DNA from: Saccharomycopsis crataegensis
Lineage: Eukaryota > Ascomycota > Saccharomycetes > Ascoideales > Saccharomycopsidaceae
NCBI RefSeq assembly: GCF_037102585.1
Contig: NW_027043829.1
Location: forward strand, 4,030,001-4,094,000
Direction: 5' to 3'
DNA length: 64,000 nucleotides
Position numbers and translations under genes: made by a program. Each line of letters begins with the position of its first letter. The stretch's first letter is position 1. Below, in pieces: positions 20,386 through 31,403 of this stretch. Below the pieces are notes generated by a model. The model saw only the letters and a program-made list of their open reading frames with translations. It was not told where the DNA came from and ran no database searches.

Positions 20386-22095
20386 ATGTTTTCAAATATT
20401 GGTCGTGGACCACAGGTGAAGAAAGCAGTTTCCACTGTGAATCATTCAGCAAAAGTTTTCGCTTCAAAAAGATTCAATTCAACGTCACCTCATGCCCCAA
20501 CCCCAAAGTTTCCCCAGTTGAAGGAGAGCGACAAGTTTCCTGATGGGACCCCTGATTACGTGAAGCTTATCCTTACTTCTAAAGTTTATGACTTTATGGA
20601 CGAAACTCCTCTTACACATGCAGTTTCATTGAGTTCTAAACTAAACACCAATGTGTATTTGAAGCGTGAAGATATGACCCCAGTTTTTTCTTTCAAGCTT
20701 AGAGGTGCATCTAACATGATTGGGAACTTGTCAGACGAGCAAAAGAAAAAAGGTATCGTTGCTTGCTCTGCCGGGAATCATGCTCAAGGTGTTGCCTATA
20801 GCGCCAACAAACTCGGAATCGAATCCACTATCGTTATGCCTTTGGCGACCCCAGAAATCAAGTTCAAAAACGTCAGACGGTTGGGATCAAATGTGGTATT
20901 GTATGGTGACGACTTTGACGCTGCTAAATCTGAATGTAAGAGGTTAGAATTACAGGAAGGTTACACTAATATCCCACCATTTGATCATCCATATGTTATT
21001 GCTGGTCAAGGAACTATTGCCATGGAATTATTACGTCAAATCAGCGGTAGTAAGATAAACGCTGTGTTCTGTGCCATCGGTGGTGGTGGATTAATTGCCG
21101 GTGTTGCTGCATACTTGAAAAGAATTGCCCCACATATCAAAGTTATTGGTGTCGAGACTTATGATGCTCCTGCCATGCATGGATCTTTGAAAAATGGTGA
21201 AATAAAGACTTTAGATAAAGTTGGTTCTTTCGCCGATGGTACTGCTGTTAAAGTTGTTGGGACTGAAACTTTCAGAGTTTGCTCCAAGTATGTTGACGAA
21301 ACAGTTCTTGTCAATACCGATGAAATTAGTGCTGCTATTAAGGACGTCTTTGAGGACACCAGGGCTATTGTCGAGCCAAGTGGTGCTATGACAGTTGCCG
21401 GTATTAAAAAGTATATTAGTGCTCATTCAGAAATAGACCATTCAAAGAACTCATATATTTCCGTGCTTTCTGGTGCCAACATGAACTTTGATAGATTGAG
21501 ATTTGTGGCGGAAAGAGCAGTTCTTGGTGAAGGTAGAGAAGTATTTATGCTCGTGGCTATCCCAGATGTTCCAGGATCATTCCTTAAATTACAAAATGTC
21601 ATTCATCCAAGATCGGTGACTGAATTTTCTTACAGATACTCGCTTAAGATTTCTCAAGGCGGGGAAGTTAAGACCAACAATGCATACATTTACACTTCAT
21701 TCAGAGTCAACAGCCGCGAACTAGAAGTTGAAGAAGTTATCAATAAATTGTCTGCTTTAGGTTTCGAAGCCGTTGACATCAGTGACAACGAAATTGCAAA
21801 GAACCACGGTAGATACCTTGTGGGAGGTAATGCTGATTTACCTAACGAAAGACTTCTTAGTTTCACATTCCCAGAAAAGCCTGGTGCTTTGACCACTTTC
21901 TTGACCCATATGAAGAACCAATGGAACTTGACTTTGTTCCATTACAGAAACCATGGCCAAGATGTTGGTAAAGTGTTGGTAGGCCTCGATGTTCCTCCAC
22001 AAGACGAAGAGAAATTGGAGAAATTCTTGGAAGATTTGAAGTATGATTATCAAAATGTCACCGATAATTATGTCTTGCAAAAATTTCTCAAGTGA
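20386..22095 (+). CDS. ILV1: Threonine deaminase, mitochondrial
   Basis: 569 residues from the ATG at 20386; the upstream extension of the frame has no ATG. The N-terminus ([20 protein letters not shown]) is basic and Ser/Thr-rich, a mitochondrial presequence. The PLP Lys is in [13 protein letters not shown], with the [13 protein letters not shown] and [14 protein letters not shown] phosphate-binding motifs after it. The C-terminal ~170 residues hold the two ACT-like regulatory repeats ([13 protein letters not shown] and [13 protein letters not shown]), which bind isoleucine and valine. It converts threonine to 2-oxobutanoate, the first committed step of isoleucine synthesis. Length matches S. 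cerevisiae Ilv1 (576). Confidence 0.97.
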   Translation: MFSNIGRGPQVKKAVSTVNHSAKVFASKRFNSTSPHAPTPKFPQLKESDKFPDGTPDYVKLILTSKVYDFMDETPLTHAVSLSSKLNTNVYLKREDMTPVFSFKLRGASNMIGNLSDEQKKKGIVACSAGNHAQGVAYSANKLGIESTIVMPLATPEIKFKNVRRLGSNVVLYGDDFDAAKSECKRLELQEGYTNIPPFDHPYVIAGQGTIAMELLRQISGSKINAVFCAIGGGGLIAGVAAYLKRIAPHIKVIGVETYDAPAMHGSLKNGEIKTLDKVGSFADGTAVKVVGTETFRVCSKYVDETVLVNTDEISAAIKDVFEDTRAIVEPSGAMTVAGIKKYISAHSEIDHSKNSYISVLSGANMNFDRLRFVAERAVLGEGREVFMLVAIPDVPGSFLKLQNVIHPRSVTEFSYRYSLKISQGGEVKTNNAYIYTSFRVNSRELEVEEVINKLSALGFEAVDISDNEIAKNHGRYLVGGNADLPNERLLSFTFPEKPGALTTFLTHMKNQWNLTLFHYRNHGQDVGKVLVGLDVPPQDEEKLEKFLEDLKYDYQNVTDNYVLQKFLK

Positions 22096-22500
22096 TTGCG
22101 ATTAATAGTTGTAATATATGGTAAGTCTTTCTTTTATTGCTCAATAATACATTATTGTTTTGTATGTATATATGTATGTATGTGCGTGTGGCTATCTGCC
22201 TGCGAGTTGACAGGTCACTGGGTTACCCGTTCTCAAACCAATGGGTGAAAGAGTTACGGTGTTCATAAAAGAAAAAAATAGTTGGTGATGGAAATTTCAT
22301 CAAGGGTTGTTGGTGAATCTTCTTCCTTATTGCTTTGATTCGTTCATAATTAACAAAGAACTTCTTCCTTCCAGTTGTCCTACACATACCATTTCTAATC
22401 CGATATTTTTCTGGGAAAGCTAATTGATCCGTTTCTTCCACGTTTTACTCAAATCATCACCCTTGATACTTGGGATTAATCACAAATTCATACAAACACA
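22096..22500. other. Intergenic, ILV1 to SEC61
   Basis: No gene seen. It has a short TATG-type repeat near 22158-22182. A 72-codon minus-strand ORF lies within the SEC61 promoter and is not credible. Confidence 0.65.
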
Positions 22501-23937
22501 ATGAGCGATTTCAGAGTTCTTGATCTTGTGAAGCCTTTCACACCATATGTTCCAGAAGTCACACCGCCACTTAGAAAAGTGCCCTTCAAGCAAAGAATCA
22601 TGTGGACCGGTGTTACTTTGTTGATTTTCTTAGTGATGAGTGAAATTCCATTATACGGTATTGTTTCTTCAGACTCTTCAGACCCTCTTTTCTGGCTTCG
22701 TATGATGTTGGCTTCTAACAGAGGTACATTGATGGAATTGGGTATCTCTCCTATTGTTTCTTCTTCGATGGTTTTCCAATTGTTGCAAGGTACTCAATTG
22801 ATTTCTGTCAACATGGAAGATAAAGCCGAACGTGAAAACTACCAAACTGCTCAAAAATTGTTCGCCATTATGTTATCTATTGGTCAAGCCACTGTTTACG
22901 TTTTGACTGGTATGTACGGTATTCCTTCTGAATTAGGATGGGGTGTTTGCATTTTGTTAGTTTTGCAATTGGTGTTTGCCGCCTTCTTGGTCATCTTGTT
23001 GGATGAGTTGTTGCAAAAGGGTTATGGTTTAGGCTCTGGTATTTCTTTGTTCACTGCTACCAACGTTTGTGAACAAATTTTCTGGAAAGCTTTTGCCCCA
23101 ACCACCATTAACTCAGGAAGAGGTGACGAATTTGAAGGTGCTTTAGTTTCTGCTATTCACTTGTTGTTCACCAAGAGAGACAAGAAGAGAGCTTTGATCC
23201 ATGCTTTCTACAGACAAGAATTGCCAAACTTGTTCCAATGTTTGTCTACTTTGATTGTCTTCTTTGCCGTTGTCTACTTGCAAGGTTTCAGATTGGAGAT
23301 TCCAATCAAGTCTACCAGAACCAGAGGTCCATACAGAGCTTATCCAATCAAATTGTTTTACACTTCCAACACCCCAATCATGTTGCAGTCTGCTTTGACT
23401 TCTAACGTTTTCATTATCTCCCAAATGTTATTCAACAAATTCCCAAATAACATTGCTGTCAAATTATTGGGTTCTTGGGAAGCTAGACCTGGCTCTGCCC
23501 AACTTTTTGCTTCTGGGGGTTTGGCTTATTATATCCAACCACCATTCTCTGTCAGCGAAGCCATGTTGGATCCTATCAAGACCGTCATTTATGTTAGTTT
23601 TGTTTTGACCTCTTGTGCTGTTTTCTCTAAGACCTGGATTGAAATTTCCGGCACTTCTCCTAGAGACGTTGCCAAACAATTTAAAGAACAAGGGTTAGTT
23701 ATTGCCGGCAGAAGAGAAACTTCTGTTTATAAGGAATTGAAGAAGATCATTCCTACTGCCGCTGCCTTTGGTGGTGCCACCATTGGTGCTTTATCCGTTG
23801 TCAGTGACTTGTTGGGAACCTTAGGATCTGGTACTTCTATCCTTTTGGCTGTCACCACTATTTATGGATACTACGAATTAGCTGCTAAGGAAGGTGGTTT
23901 CTTCACTAACTTGCCAACTGGTTTAGGTGAAATCTAA
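22501..23937 (+). CDS. SEC61: Sec61 translocon channel subunit
   Basis: 478 residues, the SecY/Sec61-alpha family with about ten hydrophobic segments. The N-terminus ([20 protein letters not shown]), the plug region IPLYGI after TM1, [19 protein letters not shown] of TM2, and the cytosolic loop [26 protein letters not shown] with the ribosome-binding basic patch are all present. It forms the ER membrane channel for co- and post-translational import with Sss1 and Sbh1, and works with the SRP receptor encoded at 26433-28223. Length matches S. cerevisiae (480). Codon bias is strong. Confidence 0.98.
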   Translation: MSDFRVLDLVKPFTPYVPEVTPPLRKVPFKQRIMWTGVTLLIFLVMSEIPLYGIVSSDSSDPLFWLRMMLASNRGTLMELGISPIVSSSMVFQLLQGTQLISVNMEDKAERENYQTAQKLFAIMLSIGQATVYVLTGMYGIPSELGWGVCILLVLQLVFAAFLVILLDELLQKGYGLGSGISLFTATNVCEQIFWKAFAPTTINSGRGDEFEGALVSAIHLLFTKRDKKRALIHAFYRQELPNLFQCLSTLIVFFAVVYLQGFRLEIPIKSTRTRGPYRAYPIKLFYTSNTPIMLQSALTSNVFIISQMLFNKFPNNIAVKLLGSWEARPGSAQLFASGGLAYYIQPPFSVSEAMLDPIKTVIYVSFVLTSCAVFSKTWIEISGTSPRDVAKQFKEQGLVIAGRRETSVYKELKKIIPTAAAFGGATIGALSVVSDLLGTLGSGTSILLAVTTIYGYYELAAKEGGFFTNLPTGLGEI

Positions 23938-24284
23938 GGAACTTTTTGAAAATCCAATTAACTGTTAGTTGTGCTTAATTATAACGTTTAGAAATAAAGA
24001 AAAAAAAAATAAAAAATAATAAAATAATGTTGAAGGCCTTTTCATTTTAAATAAGGTGAGAGAATAGGCACTTCAAAGTGTAAAATATGTAATACTTTTC
24101 AATTCTCTTCATTTCATTTCTTTTTTTCATCAAATCAATATTAAATACATAACGATTATAATTCAGAGATGATTCACAATCATGTCAATTTTCAAAATAA
24201 AACACAAGTGGAAATAATAAAGATCAAAAAAATACATTCATAACTCAATATGGAAATAAAAACTATAATACACATGTTTGCCTC
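23938..24284. other. Intergenic between convergent SEC61 and TAF9
   Basis: No gene seen. AT-rich 3' UTR sequence from both sides. Confidence 0.7.
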
Positions 24285-24797
24285 CTAAGCACTCTTCATC
24301 TTGATATCTTCTTCGTATTTGTACTCATCTTCCAACTCTAAATCTTTGCCTGTGAAACAGTACTTTTCTGGAGGTAATCTAACACCAAAGCTGGGTATAC
24401 AATTGGGTAAAGGTTTCTTATTTTTTTCGCTGGCTAACTCAAACAATAACTCTCTACTTTGAGAATTACGAAACTGATAGTCCAGTCTGGCGGCACTGGC
24501 TAACTTGACATCCTCAACCGAAATTGCCTTGTTAGATGATCCAATGTTCCCAGCATTCGTCACATTACTGGAAGCCATATTCCCATGATCACTGTAAATA
24601 ACGGCATCCTTGAGAATCCCTGTTGTGTATCTATAAGCAAAGTCCATAAGTTGAAGTGGAACATGGTCTTCATATGAGTCGATGGAGTTAGCGGCAAACA
24701 AAAGATGAAGCAACTTCACATCACGAGGGACGTTGTCTTGATTTGGTTGATAATCACCAGACTCTGAGGCAGCATTTTCATTCCCTTGCAGCGTCAT
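24285..24797 (-). CDS. TAF9: TFIID/SAGA subunit Taf9
   Basis: 170 residues with an H3-like histone fold: PRDVKLLHLLFAANSIDSYEDHVPLQLMDFAYRYTTGILKDAVIYSDH, followed by the VEDVKLASAARLDYQF helix that is conserved in Taf9. After it comes a short FELASEKNKKPLPNCIPSFGVRLPPEKYCFTG segment also conserved in the family. It pairs with Taf6 in TFIID and SAGA. A Ser/Asn insertion of about 15 residues sits between histone-fold helices. The length is close to S. cerevisiae Taf9 (157). Confidence 0.94.
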   Translation of the reverse strand: MTLQGNENAASESGDYQPNQDNVPRDVKLLHLLFAANSIDSYEDHVPLQLMDFAYRYTTGILKDAVIYSDHGNMASSNVTNAGNIGSSNKAISVEDVKLASAARLDYQFRNSQSRELLFELASEKNKKPLPNCIPSFGVRLPPEKYCFTGKDLELEDEYKYEEDIKMKSA

Positions 24798-25255
24798 GGT
24801 GTATATATGTTTTTATTAAAGAATCTAACAGAGCCCACACTATAGATTTTTGTTTTTTTTCTACTGGATTTTATTTTTTAGGTGAGTAAATTGATTGCCC
24901 CTAGAGAGGGTGGTCACCCGCTCATGCGTGGGTGTCAACATTTATTATAATATCATCATACTTTAGCTCTATTAGTGAATAAAAGATGTAGGATTGAACA
25001 AAAATCATAGAATAGATATTAATAAATATATAGTACGCTCAGGTTATTTTTTTTTTTTTAGGTCCTCCATGAATTGATTTCTGGGCCATGTTGTTCTTCC
25101 CATTGCTGCTCCCAAAACTGAAGGAAAACTGAAGGAAACCTAGAAAATAAATCACCACAGTATATAAATACTAGATCCCAGTATCATTTTTTTCCCAATG
25201 ATTCTTACTATAATTTAATTTGTATTTATCACTACAATTGCGGCTAAATAAAACC
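24798..25255. other. Divergent promoter, TAF9 and the TGA-interrupted gene
   Basis: No gene seen. It contains a GC-richer stretch at about 24900-24940 and a T11 run near 25050. Confidence 0.65.
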
Positions 25256-25993
25256 ATGTTCCATAGAAATAGAAGTAGATCAAGATACATCCACCCTGAA
25301 CGCAGAAACTATCAAGATGACATTGGGTACATTCAAGACATCACTGAACCTTTTCAACAAATCACTCTTAGGAAGATAGGAAAAGTCAAAGAACCAAAAT
25401 TATCACCCGAGGACCCGATCATTAAGGGTGATGGATTAAATCGAAGCGATCTTGCACTTGATAATGTATTATCTGTGAAACAACACGAGCAATGTGAAAA
25501 TAATACTGAAGCACTCAAGAGAAAGTGTGAAATGATATCGACTGATTTCAAAGACTTCCACCAGAACTCCTGAAATATTTATTATGATATGCCTGTTCTT
25601 CAAAAGCCTCAGGCTAATGATGTTGAACCCATGACTGGGCCCGCTACCTGTACAACGAGTGGTGATGATGATGATGAATTTTCTGATTTTGAAAGCGTAG
25701 AAACAGAAGAATACTATAGGTTGAAACAATATGAAAATGGTGTGTCTCAGATGATTGATGATATGCTTCACTTGTTGAACGGGATTCCCCAGCGGCCGCA
25801 GAATTCTCCTGCTTTGGATAGCTTAATTGACCGTTTTCTCTGCTGCAAAGTTATTGATGATGAAAGAGATTTTCGGTTCCTGAATCAAACAAATAAAAAG
25901 TTTCATCAAAGAAACAACAGATTTAGGAGAAGTGTGTATCTTAATGGGCTTGATTTCGACTATGAGTATTATTCTTCTATTCGTATTTCCTAA
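25256..25993 (+). CDS. Unrecognised acidic protein gene interrupted by one in-frame TGA
   Basis: From the ATG at 25256 the frame encodes 105 residues and ends at TGA (25571-25573). The same frame continues without another stop for 140 more codons, to a TAA at 25991-25993. A second ATG (25589) opens the downstream 134-residue part 15 nt after the TGA. Both parts look coding: the first has a basic start (MFHRNRSRSRYIHP) and an acidic middle, the second a DDDDEFSDFESVETEEYY acidic stretch and an IDDMLHLLNGIPQRP helix. I recognise neither. Options are stop-codon readthrough, a nonsense mutation or sequencing error in one 245-residue gene, a non-canonical intron that removes the TGA, or two small genes. 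No canonical 5' splice site with branch point was seen across the stop. Confidence 0.5.
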
Positions 25994-26432
25994 ATTTGCA
26001 TCACAAATAGCTAGTAATGTCTGGCTACTCTATACCTAGCTTAAAACATCACTTCATTTCGTAAGGGTCTACAAAATGTGCATAATATTTTTGTTAGCAA
26101 CAGTTTTGCCTTGAATAACTCCTTAGCTAGTAGTATAAATAAAGAGAATTATGCTATTTATTATTTTCAGGCTTACTTGTAAAACTGAGTCGTTTTAATA
26201 TCTCTATAGGAGCTCCTTCCTCTCCTAACCTCTTTGCAAATTGTTAAAATCATTCCAATGGCTCATGCAACACTATTTTCTTTCTGCTGCACTTTTTTAT
26301 ATACTCTGCAAAACTATTAAAAAACGCATAATAAGTACAAATCGAAAAATAACGATTAACAACATTCATTGATTATCAAATGCATATATATACATCAACA
26401 TATCCAAGATCAATCACCTACACGACATTTGA
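25994..26432. other. Intergenic between convergent genes
   Basis: No gene seen. 3' flanks of the interrupted gene and of SRP101. Confidence 0.65.
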
Positions 26433-28223
26433 CTAACCAATTAAAGTATTGACTGCCCATTCAACACTCAAGGTTCTCAAATCAGTATATGTCTGCCCGA
26501 CACCGACAAATAAAATTGGAATACCGGTAGAGTAAACCATATTCACCATAGTACCAATCAAGTCACCAACAGTGTCACATTTACTGATAATGAAGAAATC
26601 AATTTTTCTACCAGTGCCATCAAAGCTTTTGTTGAAATTGCGAGCCTGCAACACTGAATCAGTACCAACAAGGGCTTCAGCAACCATGATAATCTTATCT
26701 GGTTGGGCAGCCAAGGCAAAATCTTTAAGAGGAGCCATAAGTTTAGAGTCAGCATGACTACGACCAGCGGTATCCATAAGAACAATGTCAAAACCGTTAT
26801 CTTTTGCATATTGGATGGATTTTTTAGCGATCACAGCAACTTTGGAATTATTACCATAACCTTGTTCAAAAACCTTGAGCTTCGAATTTAATGTTGACGA
26901 GCTATCAATAAGTTTGTTCAAATGACGTTCATGAACCTTAAGCTGCTCAACAGCACCAGAACGGAAAGTATCACACGCAGCAATAAGAACACTGAATTTA
27001 TTATTTAGAAGCCAATAGGCAAGTTTTGAAAGATTAGTAGACTTTCCGACCCCATTAACCCCTACAACACTAATAACGTAAGGATTATTAGGATGTTTTG
27101 ATTTCTTGGTATAGATCTCTTTGAGTAAATCAATAGAGGTGTTAGGAGTCAAGATTTTTGTCAATTCGCTAGCCAATGTGCCACGGATTTCTGTTTCTGC
27201 TGAAGTGAAATTCTTGAGCTTTTTACCAACAAGACGCGGCTTGAGTGAGCCCACAAGTTTCTCCGAAATTTCTGCACTAACATTTTTCTTAATAAGACTA
27301 TCTCTAATAGCGTTGGATGGTTTGACTAAAGTTTCTTCCGTGATGGTTTGACCAAGCCCAATATACTTCTTTAAGAATGCAAATGAGCCGCTGGAAGCTT
27401 CTGTTGATTTTTGTTTAGATTTAGTCGAAAGAATATCATCGATTTCTTGAGAAATATCATTCATAATGAACCCATCTTTTGTACTATGACCATAATTCTT
27501 ACCAACAAGCTTCGAAACGTCTTCTTCTGATACTGCATCATTGTTTGATTCGGTGAAATCCAATGTCTCATAGTTAGCATCTTCATCCATTTCACCATTT
27601 TCAGTCCATTTTCTGCCTTTTTTGTTATTCTTCGATTTGTAATTAGGTGAAGGTTTTTTAGCCGCCTTTAGTTTCCCAATTTTTTTCTCCTCTTTTTCAA
27701 GTTCTTCTTCTTCGCTTTCACTTGATTCCCCGTCACTTGAGTCGTGAACATTGATATCATCGGTTTCAACTTTAGTGGTGAGTTGGTCAACATACACCCC
27801 AAATTTTTTTTCCTTAATTTCGTTTTTAATTTCGAGCCAATTTAGACCTTTGAGATATTCTGCAGTATCACCATCAAGTATCAAACTGGTGAACAAATCT
27901 TTCAAATGAGTAAGAAGTCTGTTAAGTTTACCAATTTGCCCTGTGGTAGCTGCTAAACTGGAATATACAACCCCCACAAACACTTCATCCTGACCAGCTA
28001 TATTAATGTATTTTAATACATCATTATTCTTCGAATATGTTTTAATATCAGAAAACGATTCATCCGTCGAGGTATCGAGAAGACTCGGGTTGAAATTGAT
28101 GAAAATGTCGGTGATCATCAGATTGACCAAGTTAAGGGCACGATGGAATGCCCCACCCGGAGAGTGCTTGAAAAGCACCACACCCGAGCCTGTAAAAATT
28201 ATGACATTGTTAAATAACAGCAT
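26433..28223 (-). CDS. SRP101: Signal recognition particle receptor alpha subunit
   Basis: 596 residues. The N-terminal ~130 residues are the longin-like SRX domain that binds the beta subunit Srp102 on the ER membrane. A charged linker (runs of ESEEEELEKEEKK and KK) joins it to the NG GTPase domain (about 290-596). The P-loop is GVNGVGKSTNLSKLAYWL, followed by AACDTFRSGAVEQL, DTAGR and SKCD for guanine recognition, and a C-terminal GVGQTYTDLRTL motif. It docks SRP-ribosome complexes to the Sec61 channel. Length is near S. cerevisiae Srp101 (621). Confidence 0.96.
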   Translation of the reverse strand: MLLFNNVIIFTGSGVVLFKHSPGGAFHRALNLVNLMITDIFINFNPSLLDTSTDESFSDIKTYSKNNDVLKYINIAGQDEVFVGVVYSSLAATTGQIGKLNRLLTHLKDLFTSLILDGDTAEYLKGLNWLEIKNEIKEKKFGVYVDQLTTKVETDDINVHDSSDGESSESEEEELEKEEKKIGKLKAAKKPSPNYKSKNNKKGRKWTENGEMDEDANYETLDFTESNNDAVSEEDVSKLVGKNYGHSTKDGFIMNDISQEIDDILSTKSKQKSTEASSGSFAFLKKYIGLGQTITEETLVKPSNAIRDSLIKKNVSAEISEKLVGSLKPRLVGKKLKNFTSAETEIRGTLASELTKILTPNTSIDLLKEIYTKKSKHPNNPYVISVVGVNGVGKSTNLSKLAYWLLNNKFSVLIAACDTFRSGAVEQLKVHERHLNKLIDSSSTLNSKLKVFEQGYGNNSKVAVIAKKSIQYAKDNGFDIVLMDTAGRSHADSKLMAPLKDFALAAQPDKIIMVAEALVGTDSVLQARNFNKSFDGTGRKIDFFIISKCDTVGDLIGTMVNMVYSTGIPILFVGVGQTYTDLRTLSVEWAVNTLIG

Positions 28224-28765
28224 TATGCTTAGGATATTCTATACAAACTCTTAAAATGTGATGAGCTGACTTTGCCAGATAGATCAACGATAGAAATACT
28301 TTTCTCCTCGCCGCGTTTGGTACCCGGCCCAGACACGCTTTATCATGCATAATATACATGTTCATAATTGTAGTCGCGCTATAAAATAAATATCTTATCA
28401 TTTTTATTGCTGTTGTAGAACATATATTTCAAGAGCAATCTAAAATTATCCTGCTATAGTATCTTATTTGATGATTTAGTAAATGGTCTATTCATCACCC
28501 CCACCCCCAAACTTTCAACCCAATTAGTGTTCTCAAATGGCATCAATATATCTGATCTATCAACACAGGAATCTTATTTTGCAAATGAATAGTACTCAAT
28601 GACAATAGAATAGTCAACAAGTGGTAGGGTGCGAATTTACACCTTTATCTCTTTTATTTATATAATTTGCGTTGTGTATATAACTCGGAATGCTTGACAT
28701 CCATGTTTATTCTTTTTTTTTTTTTATTCATTATATTCATTAATATCACCAGCCAGTTTGATGAT
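28224..28765. other. Intergenic, SAM35 3' end to SRP101 promoter
   Basis: No gene seen. It has a T-run near 28713 and a C-rich stretch near 28497-28509. Confidence 0.65.
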
Positions 28766-29806
28766 CTAACAATCCTGTAGAACTAAGTCACACCAAGTAA
28801 ATAACTCAGGATATCCTTCTTCGACAATAGCATAAACTTTAGTCCCCTGCATAAACTGCTTAATGCAAATCAAATAACTGGCAATCTTCAATTCAATAAT
28901 GCGCTTATCTTCATCATCCTCTAATATTGATTGACTGCCAATTCCAAGTTCTTGTAAATGATGTAGTAGCAGAATAAAATCTTCAAATATCTTTTCAATT
29001 TCCAGACCCAACGCAGCAGGTTTGCCTTGAATCACCACAAAATTAGGCAAGTAATTGTGGAAATTCTCGGCAATTGTTGGATACCTTGATCTAAATTGAT
29101 AACGAGAAAGTAAATGCACTAACAAATCTTTTAGAACAAGAGTATGGATTGGAGAAACTGCATTGGAGGTATAATATTGATCAGTTTTGACAATAGGCGA
29201 AGCAGGAGAGATGGTAGGCGAGGAATATAAATTCAAAAGTTGGGACGCATCAAGTTCAGTAAGAAGTGTAAATGTCCAAATATCATATAGCACTTGGTCT
29301 GCCCAATGAGATATAAGATAAGTCGACCGGTTGGTGATTTTCAGCAAGGCAAGCTCATGAAGCGCAAAGCTTGATCTAACAGTTCGATTAGAGGATTGCT
29401 TGGCACGAGATCCGTTACCAAGAGATTCACTATTCTCAATTAGAATTGGTAATTGTGAATCCTTAGAAGCTTGATAGGACAAGATCATGATTTTGTGAGA
29501 TGTCTCATCACTACTATCACAAGAAGCACTTATTGTTGGGATTTTTAGATCGTTCCGGTGGCATAACTGAAGTTGACTGAATAAACATTCTGGGTCAGTA
29601 GCTAATATGAAGCCGTTGGATGATTCAAATAATCCATAAACACCAAGAGAAAAATGGTCGTTGTCAGGATTTCTTTGTGACAGTTTAGGCTGTAAAGTAA
29701 ATTGACGATGGTGGAAAGCTTGCCCCAGCTCAGACGTCACAGGTGGATAAGTCGCTATAGGAAAACTTTTAAACAATGATCGTATACTCTGAGGTATCGT
29801 AGTCAT
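28766..29806 (-). CDS. SAM35: SAM complex subunit Sam35 (Tom38)
   Basis: 346 residues, metaxin-related. The N-terminus SIRSLFKSFPIATYPPV and the block LGVYGLFESSNGFILATDPECLFSQLQLCHRNDLKIPT align by eye with S. cerevisiae Sam35. Further conserved pieces are ADQVLYDIWTFTLL and the C-terminal IASYLICIKQ. Sam35 is a peripheral outer-membrane protein that recognises the beta-signal of beta-barrel precursors at the sorting and assembly machinery. Length is close to yeast (329). A 74-codon ORF in another frame overlaps its start. Confidence 0.93.
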   Translation of the reverse strand: MTTIPQSIRSLFKSFPIATYPPVTSELGQAFHHRQFTLQPKLSQRNPDNDHFSLGVYGLFESSNGFILATDPECLFSQLQLCHRNDLKIPTISASCDSSDETSHKIMILSYQASKDSQLPILIENSESLGNGSRAKQSSNRTVRSSFALHELALLKITNRSTYLISHWADQVLYDIWTFTLLTELDASQLLNLYSSPTISPASPIVKTDQYYTSNAVSPIHTLVLKDLLVHLLSRYQFRSRYPTIAENFHNYLPNFVVIQGKPAALGLEIEKIFEDFILLLHHLQELGIGSQSILEDDEDKRIIELKIASYLICIKQFMQGTKVYAIVEEGYPELFTWCDLVLQDC

Positions 29807-30083
29807 TTTTTCTTAGGAATTGCTTTAATATTAACCATCTATTGGTGCTCTCAATCTCTTTCAAGTCGATGTTATTAAAATTTTTGTTGGTGGTAGTCTG
29901 AAAGGGCTCTATAACCATTTTCAATTTGGTTATGTGCTCTGATGATGTCATTTGTATGGAATTAAACATGAAGATGGATTGATTATAATACATTTTATTT
30001 TTTGGTAGAAATATACAAGATGTAAATAAATAAATGGAAAAAAAGAATTGCTAATAAGTTGCCGTTATTTACGTGCCAACATT

Positions 30084-31403
30084 CTATAATATATCATTGA
30101 ACTTCTTGAATACCAATGAAGCATTCACCCCGCCAAAGCCAAAACTGTTACTCAAGGCATACTCTATATTTTTTTCCACTTTCTCATTTGCCGCGTAATT
30201 GAAGATATAATCTTTATCGTTTTCTGGATCCCCGGGGGTCTCGCAGTTCAAAGTTGGGGGAACGACTCCATGCTTCATACTCAACAATGCAAACGCTGCC
30301 TCGACCGCACCTGCTGCCCCTAACAAATGACCAATGGCACCCTTATTACTTCCCACTACAAGCTTGTGCTTATAATCCTCAAAAATAGATTTGATAGCCT
30401 GATTCTCTGCACGATCTCCTAATTGTGTGGATGTTGCGTGGGCATTGATATAATCAATTTTATCAGGGGTTATTCCAGCGGTCTTTAGCGCACATCTCAT
30501 AGCTCTGGCTGCTCCTTTACCGTTCTCAGAAGGAGTAGTAATGTGGTAAGCATCACTTGACATCCCATAACCAACAATTTCACCATAAATTTTCTTTACC
30601 CCTCTGGCCAAGGCATGTTCTAAAGTTTCCATTACCAAAATCCCCGATCCTTCACTTAATACAAAACCACTTCTTTGTTTATCGAATGGGCGAGATGCTT
30701 TAGATGGATCATCATTAAAGCTAGTGGTCGTAGATTTTGCTCTTGCAAAACCCGCCAAGGCCAAGGGATGGACCACTGCTTCTGTGGCACCAGCAACCGC
30801 TATATCGCAATACCCATCTTTCACAAATCTCCAGGCATCACCTAAAGCATTGGAACCAGTAGCACAAGCAGTAGAAACGCTGTGTAAAGGACCTTTAAAG
30901 CCAAAATGCATGGCAACTGCACCACTGGCCATGTTATTCAAATATTTTGGTACAAATAGCGGGGCAATACGACGATACCCACGATCATGGAATGATGTAG
31001 CGTTGTTGTAAACGTCCTCAAATGAGCCAATGCACGAACCAACCATCACCCCGGTATCATAAACCTCAGGGGAATCGTGTTCTGGATGCCATTGAGCATC
31101 GTCAAGGGCTTCCGCGGCTGCCACAAGAGCGTATTGCGAGAATTTTCCTAAACGCCGAGAATCCTTAATGTTGTGGTCTTTGATATCAAATTTTCCCTGG
31201 GATATGGGACCTTCGGGGACTACACCCACAATCTTGCTGGGGATTTGAGAGTACAAACTTTTGGATTCCTCGGACACATTTAAAGACGCAGTGGATACTA
31301 GGCCACTGGCGCCATTGACCAAGCGACTAAAGTTATGAGCAGCGCCTAGACCAAGGGGAGTGACCAACCCAATTCCGGTAATAACCACTCTGTTACCTGC
31401 CAT
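30084..31403 (-). CDS. CEM1: Mitochondrial beta-ketoacyl-ACP synthase
   Basis: 439 residues, a KAS II-type condensing enzyme of mitochondrial type II fatty-acid synthesis, the pathway that feeds lipoic acid. The start VVITGIGLVTPLGLG is the family N-terminus. The active-site Cys lies in VSTACATGSNALGDA, the two catalytic His in NAHATSTQLGD and KGAIGHLLGAAGA, and the C-terminal NSFGFGGVNASLVF motif is complete. The presequence is very short (MAGN), as in S. cerevisiae Cem1 (442 residues). Cytosolic fatty-acid synthase is excluded by size. Confidence 0.95.
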   Translation of the reverse strand: MAGNRVVITGIGLVTPLGLGAAHNFSRLVNGASGLVSTASLNVSEESKSLYSQIPSKIVGVVPEGPISQGKFDIKDHNIKDSRRLGKFSQYALVAAAEALDDAQWHPEHDSPEVYDTGVMVGSCIGSFEDVYNNATSFHDRGYRRIAPLFVPKYLNNMASGAVAMHFGFKGPLHSVSTACATGSNALGDAWRFVKDGYCDIAVAGATEAVVHPLALAGFARAKSTTTSFNDDPSKASRPFDKQRSGFVLSEGSGILVMETLEHALARGVKKIYGEIVGYGMSSDAYHITTPSENGKGAARAMRCALKTAGITPDKIDYINAHATSTQLGDRAENQAIKSIFEDYKHKLVVGSNKGAIGHLLGAAGAVEAAFALLSMKHGVVPPTLNCETPGDPENDKDYIFNYAANEKVEKNIEYALSNSFGFGGVNASLVFKKFNDIL

